A DNA stretch of 8,133 bases. It comes from Paenibacillaceae bacterium UBA6304. GTDB taxonomy: Bacteria > Bacillota > Bacilli > Paenibacillales > Paenibacillaceae. Shown piece after piece: positions 6,000 through 8,133 of the stretch. Location: positions 2,885-11,017 of the forward strand of contig DJTQ01000358.1 of the NCBI GenBank assembly GCA_002439285.1, in the 5' to 3' direction. The notes under the pieces were generated by a model. It saw only the letters and a list, made by a program, of their open reading frames with translations, was not told where the DNA came from and did no database searches. Numbering within the stretch: position 1 is the stretch's first letter; each line of letters opens with the position of its first letter. A program made the position numbers and the translations under genes.

Positions 6000-6089
6000 T
6001 TTGAACGGCTTGGTTACAGTTATTGGGTAATGTGGATATGGATCTAGCTTTTGCTCAATGACTGAAGACAAACGAACGATAACAAATGG

Positions 6090-6123
6090 GACGAGAAATC
6101 CATGGGATTTCTCGTCTTTTTTT
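6090..6123 (+). terminator. Strong intrinsic terminator after rbgA
   Basis: GACGAGAAATCC (6090-6101) pairs perfectly with GGATTTCTCGTC (6105-6116) around a 3-base loop, followed by seven T residues (6117-6123). This is the clearest terminator in the window and ends the rplS-lepB-rbgA unit. Confidence 0.95.
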
Positions 6124-6190
6124 GTACTTAAAATGATTAATTAGTTTTTTGGAGCAAAATTCTTTCAAAATGAAGGAAAGTTACCGATAT

Positions 6191-6196
6191 TATAAT
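6191..6196 (+). promoter_or_regulatory. Candidate -10 box for rnhB
   Basis: A perfect TATAAT hexamer within GATATTATAATAAAG, about 130 bases before the rnhB ATG and downstream of the rbgA terminator, where a new promoter is needed. No recognisable -35 or TGn extension supports it, so the call rests on the hexamer and location alone. Confidence 0.35.
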
Positions 6197-6327
6197 AAAG
6201 TACTGTACCTCTCTGACACTTTCCAATTTATTACTTCTGCCGGCAGCCGAGTAGCCCGGATGGGCTTGATAAATTCAACCAAGATAAGTAAGCTTGTATT
6301 GCAGGCTTGGAATTTGAAGGAGGAACT

Positions 6328-6945
6328 ATGAGTGATTTGTTAATGTATGAAAAGGAGTACTGGCAATCCTACCGCAACATTGCAGGTATCGATGAGGTGG
6401 GACGGGGATGTCTGTTTGGTGATGTTGTGGCTGCGGCCGTTATTTTGCCACAAGGTTTGATTCTCGAGGATGTGAATGACTCCAAGAAGCTAAGCGCGAA
6501 GAAACGCGATATGCTGTATGACATTATAATGGAACATGCTGTGGCTGTGGGTATAGGCTATTCAGATGCGGATACAATAGATCGAATTAACATCAAACAA
6601 GCAACGCGTCTCGCCATGAAGCAAGCGGTGGAGCAACTGGCCGTAGTGCCCGATTATTTGCTTATTGATGCTGAAAAGGTAGATATGCAAATTCCGCAGC
6701 TTTCGGTGATCAAAGGTGACGCGACCAGTCAGTCGATCGCGGCTGCCTCTATTGTCGCCAAAGTTACGAGGGATCGGCTTTGTCAGGGAGAATGGGATGC
6801 GCTGTATCCTGAGTACGGTATTGCGATACATAAAGGATATGCTACGAAGCTGCACCGCGAGCAGATTCAGGCCCTGGGGCCAACGCCTATGCATCGTAAG
6901 AGTTTTATGCGCAACCTGTTTATAGAGGAACAGACTCTGTTTTAA
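6328..6945 (+). CDS. rnhB: Ribonuclease HII, short form
   Basis: Endonuclease that nicks 5' of ribonucleotides embedded in DNA and starts ribonucleotide excision repair; it also cuts RNA in RNA-DNA hybrids. The 205-residue product keeps the four metal-binding acidic residues: Asp22 and Glu23 in GIDEVGRG, Asp114 in LLIDA and Asp131 in IKGDATSQSIAAASIVAKVTRDR. Also kept are NDSKKLS (50-56) and the substrate-sensing HKGY (168-171). Two things are unusual. The N-terminal extension of about 65-70 residues found in B. subtilis RnhB is absent. The normally conserved GRGPLAGPV reads GRGCLFGDV. The ATG at 6328 follows AAGGAGGA by a few bases; the in-frame TTG at 6307 lies before that site and is rejected. 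The order rbgA-rnhB-ylqG matches Bacillus, but here rnhB is separated from rbgA by a terminator. Confidence 0.95.
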   Translation: MSDLLMYEKEYWQSYRNIAGIDEVGRGCLFGDVVAAAVILPQGLILEDVNDSKKLSAKKRDMLYDIIMEHAVAVGIGYSDADTIDRINIKQATRLAMKQAVEQLAVVPDYLLIDAEKVDMQIPQLSVIKGDATSQSIAAASIVAKVTRDRLCQGEWDALYPEYGIAIHKGYATKLHREQIQALGPTPMHRKSFMRNLFIEEQTLF

Positions 6946-6948
6946 CTC

Positions 6949-6971
6949 ACCCGCCTAACAAGGCGGGTTTT
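6949..6971 (+). terminator. Intrinsic terminator after rnhB
   Basis: ACCCGCCT (6949-6956) pairs with AGGCGGGT (6961-6968) around the tetraloop AACA, followed by a short T run (6968-6971). It begins 4 bases after the rnhB stop. The short T run suggests that some transcripts continue into the gene at 7005. Confidence 0.8.
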
Positions 6972-7004
6972 CCATATAAATGATGGGCGGATGGGAGAGA
7001 AATT

Positions 7005-8133
7005 ATGAATATCGGACCATTGCTTCGCAGTGTGGTGGGGGATGTTAAACCCGGAACGCCGAAGACGCTGGAGTTAAAGCCGGGCCAGGTTGTAAGGGGA
7101 ACGGTTTTGAGCGTATCGGAGGACGGTCAGGAGGCAGTAATACAAGTTCAAGGCGTTAAACTGCATGCGGCGCTTGAAACACCGCTGCAAGAAGGGCAAA
7201 CGACTTTGTTACAGGTACAGCCACAGACGGAGGATGGGTTAATGAAGCTGAAGCCGGTTCAGTTACCGGTATCGGGAAGTTTATCGGCGGCTTCGTTAGC
7301 AAGTGCTCTGGAAACGCTGGGATTGGACAATACTCCGGGGAACCGGGAAATGCTCCAATTGATGCAGGGTAACGGAATAGCGTTGACTAAAGATAATGTT
7401 AAGCAAATATTGCAATTAAATGCCTTAAAACCGGCCTCGCTGCCTGCGTCCGAATGGATTCATGCCATCGGAATCGCCATGAACCGTGGATTGCCATTGA
7501 CGGGTGAAACCGTAACGGGCTTGCATCAGGCGGTCTTTGGTCCGCCATTGCATAGTCTGGTGTCTACATTGGAGGAGCAGTTGGGAAACTGGTTGAAGCT
7601 GCAGGACGCGCCAGACACTCCCACCGGGCAGACTACTGTTAAGGACCGGATCGGCCCAAATGTTGCTGGCTTGAGCGGAAGTGGGACTACGGAAGGGATG
7701 GAGCCTGCTTCAGTAGGGTTTGGAAGGTCGGTAGTTTTGGATAAGGCTGGAGTAGGGATGCCTCTCTCATCCTCTGTGGATAGACCTGAAGGAGGGGCTG
7801 TTTCGGGCGCGGGAACTAATGCAGCGACGGCTTCTCCGGCGGGAGCGGGGCAACCGGTAATCCAGCAAACGGAAGTTGCGAGCGACCAGTTGCTGATGAA
7901 GCTGCAGAAGGTGCTTGTTGAGCTGAAGGGGGCCGTGCTGCTGGAAGGCACGGCAAATGGCGTTCCGGCCTCGGGCGGAACGCTTACTGCCAGCGGCCGT
8001 GAGGCGCTGGCGAAAGGTACTGCTGCCGCGGCTGAGCCTGCGGCAGCAGCCATGGAGGGCGAAGGTCCCGCAGGGCCTTCGCCGCAGGCGCGTCCCACCC
8101 TCGCGACAGAGTCGTGGGTGGGGCGCGTGCTGA
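7005..8133 (+). CDS. YlqG/FliK-like protein, N-terminal part (no stop in window)
   Basis: An open frame of 376 codons that runs off the right edge. By position after rnhB it corresponds to B. subtilis ylqG, whose C-terminus resembles the flagellar hook-length control protein FliK; that domain would lie beyond the window, so function stays tentative. Seen here: a compact beta-rich segment at about 22-85 (LKPGQVVRGTVLSVSEDGQE, VQGVKLHAALETPLQEGQ). Two related helical segments follow at about 114-140 and 153-179 (NGIALTKDNVKQILQL and NRGLPLTGETVTGLHQAV), a small internal repeat. From about 200 there is a low-complexity linker rich in Gly, Ala, Ser, Thr and Pro, broken by a helix at 292-314 (ASDQLLMKLQKVLVELKGAVL). 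No signal peptide or membrane segment is seen. GGGAGAG at 6994-7000 precedes the ATG. GC content and codon use climb sharply after about 7900. It follows the rnhB terminator by 33 bases. Confidence 0.8.
   Translation, partial: MNIGPLLRSVVGDVKPGTPKTLELKPGQVVRGTVLSVSEDGQEAVIQVQGVKLHAALETPLQEGQTTLLQVQPQTEDGLMKLKPVQLPVSGSLSAASLASALETLGLDNTPGNREMLQLMQGNGIALTKDNVKQILQLNALKPASLPASEWIHAIGIAMNRGLPLTGETVTGLHQAVFGPPLHSLVSTLEEQLGNWLKLQDAPDTPTGQTTVKDRIGPNVAGLSGSGTTEGMEPASVGFGRSVVLDKAGVGMPLSSSVDRPEGGAVSGAGTNAATASPAGAGQPVIQQTEVASDQLLMKLQKVLVELKGAVLLEGTANGVPASGGTLTASGREALAKGTAAAAEPAAAAMEGEGPAGPSPQARPTLATESWVGRVL
8021..8083 (+). repeat. Two adjacent GC-rich hairpins inside the YlqG-like linker
   Basis: TGCTGCCGC (8021-8029) pairs perfectly with GCGGCAGCA (8040-8048). 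Ten bases later GGCGAAGG (8058-8065) pairs with CCTTCGCC (8076-8083), extended inward by CCC/GGG after one bulged T. They lie within a reading frame coding for Ala/Gly/Pro-rich low complexity. They are not followed by T tracts, so they are not terminators. Confidence 0.6.

Larger units (their letters stand above)
6000..6327. other. Intergenic region between rbgA and rnhB
   Basis: These 328 bases contain the rbgA terminator (6090-6123) and about 204 bases leading to rnhB. A TATAAT at 6191-6196 is a possible -10 box, but no good -35 element lies 16-18 bases upstream. A small stem AGCCC-GGAT-GGGCT occurs near 6254-6267. The + frame 6149-6331 opens with TTG, has no ribosome binding site and overlaps the rnhB start, so it is not called. 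The length of the leader leaves room for regulation that I cannot define. Confidence 0.55.

Noticed and set aside
6149..6331. A 60-codon + strand frame before rnhB
   Set aside because: It starts with TTG without a Shine-Dalgarno, overlaps the rnhB start, and its residues show no family pattern.
7526..8098. A 190-codon open frame on the minus strand
   Set aside because: It is antisense to the YlqG-like gene, low-complexity (Ala/Ser/Pro), has no ribosome binding site and arises from the GC-rich composition of the linker.
1..8133. CRISPR arrays, insertion sequences, tRNA genes and att sites
   Set aside because: No regularly spaced direct repeats, transposase-like frames, terminal inverted repeats or tRNA-like folds were seen in any intergenic stretch.

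Overview
The window looks like a Paenibacillus-type Firmicute chromosome (order Bacillales). The gene order ffh - rpsP - khpA(ylqC) - [unknown] - rimM - trmD - rplS - lepB - rbgA(ylqF) - rnhB - ylqG-like closely follows the conserved Bacillus ffh-to-topA neighbourhood. Base composition is moderate, ribosome binding sites are strong (AGGAGG type), and intrinsic terminators punctuate the units. All genes found are on the + strand. The taxonomic call is an inference from protein sequence and synteny; no database search was possible.

Layout. (1) Positions 1-953: the 3' end of ffh (SRP GTPase M domain), rpsP (ribosomal protein bS16) and khpA (KH-domain RNA-binding protein), closed by a long symmetric hairpin. 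(2) 978-3070: an unrecognised membrane-anchored protein where Bacillus has ylqD, then rimM (16S maturation factor) and trmD (tRNA m1G37 methyltransferase, with an unusual low-complexity insertion), closed by a terminator. (3) 3071-3762: an interval with no large gene that carries two very small open reading frames (42 and 23 codons), each with a near-perfect Shine-Dalgarno site, closed by a strong terminator. (4) 3763-5088: a well-formed sigma-A promoter, a short leader that looks like the L19 autoregulatory leader, rplS (bL19), a weak hairpin, then lepB (type I signal peptidase). (5) 5136-6123: rbgA (50S assembly GTPase) and a perfect terminator. (6) 6328-6971: rnhB (RNase HII, short form with an altered GRG motif context) and its terminator. 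(7) 7005 to the window end: the N-terminal 376 codons of a YlqG/FliK-like protein whose Ala/Gly/Pro-rich linker is GC-rich and holds two adjacent hairpins; it has no stop codon in the window.

Most genes serve translation and its surroundings: ribosomal proteins (bS16, bL19), ribosome assembly (RimM, RbgA), tRNA modification (TrmD), protein targeting and export (Ffh, signal peptidase I) and RNA/DNA hygiene (KhpA, RNase HII). The core is ordinary. The parts deserving a second look are the small-ORF unit at 3417-3762, the unknown membrane protein in the ylqD slot, the TrmD insertion, the divergent RNase HII and the palindrome-rich linker at the right edge.
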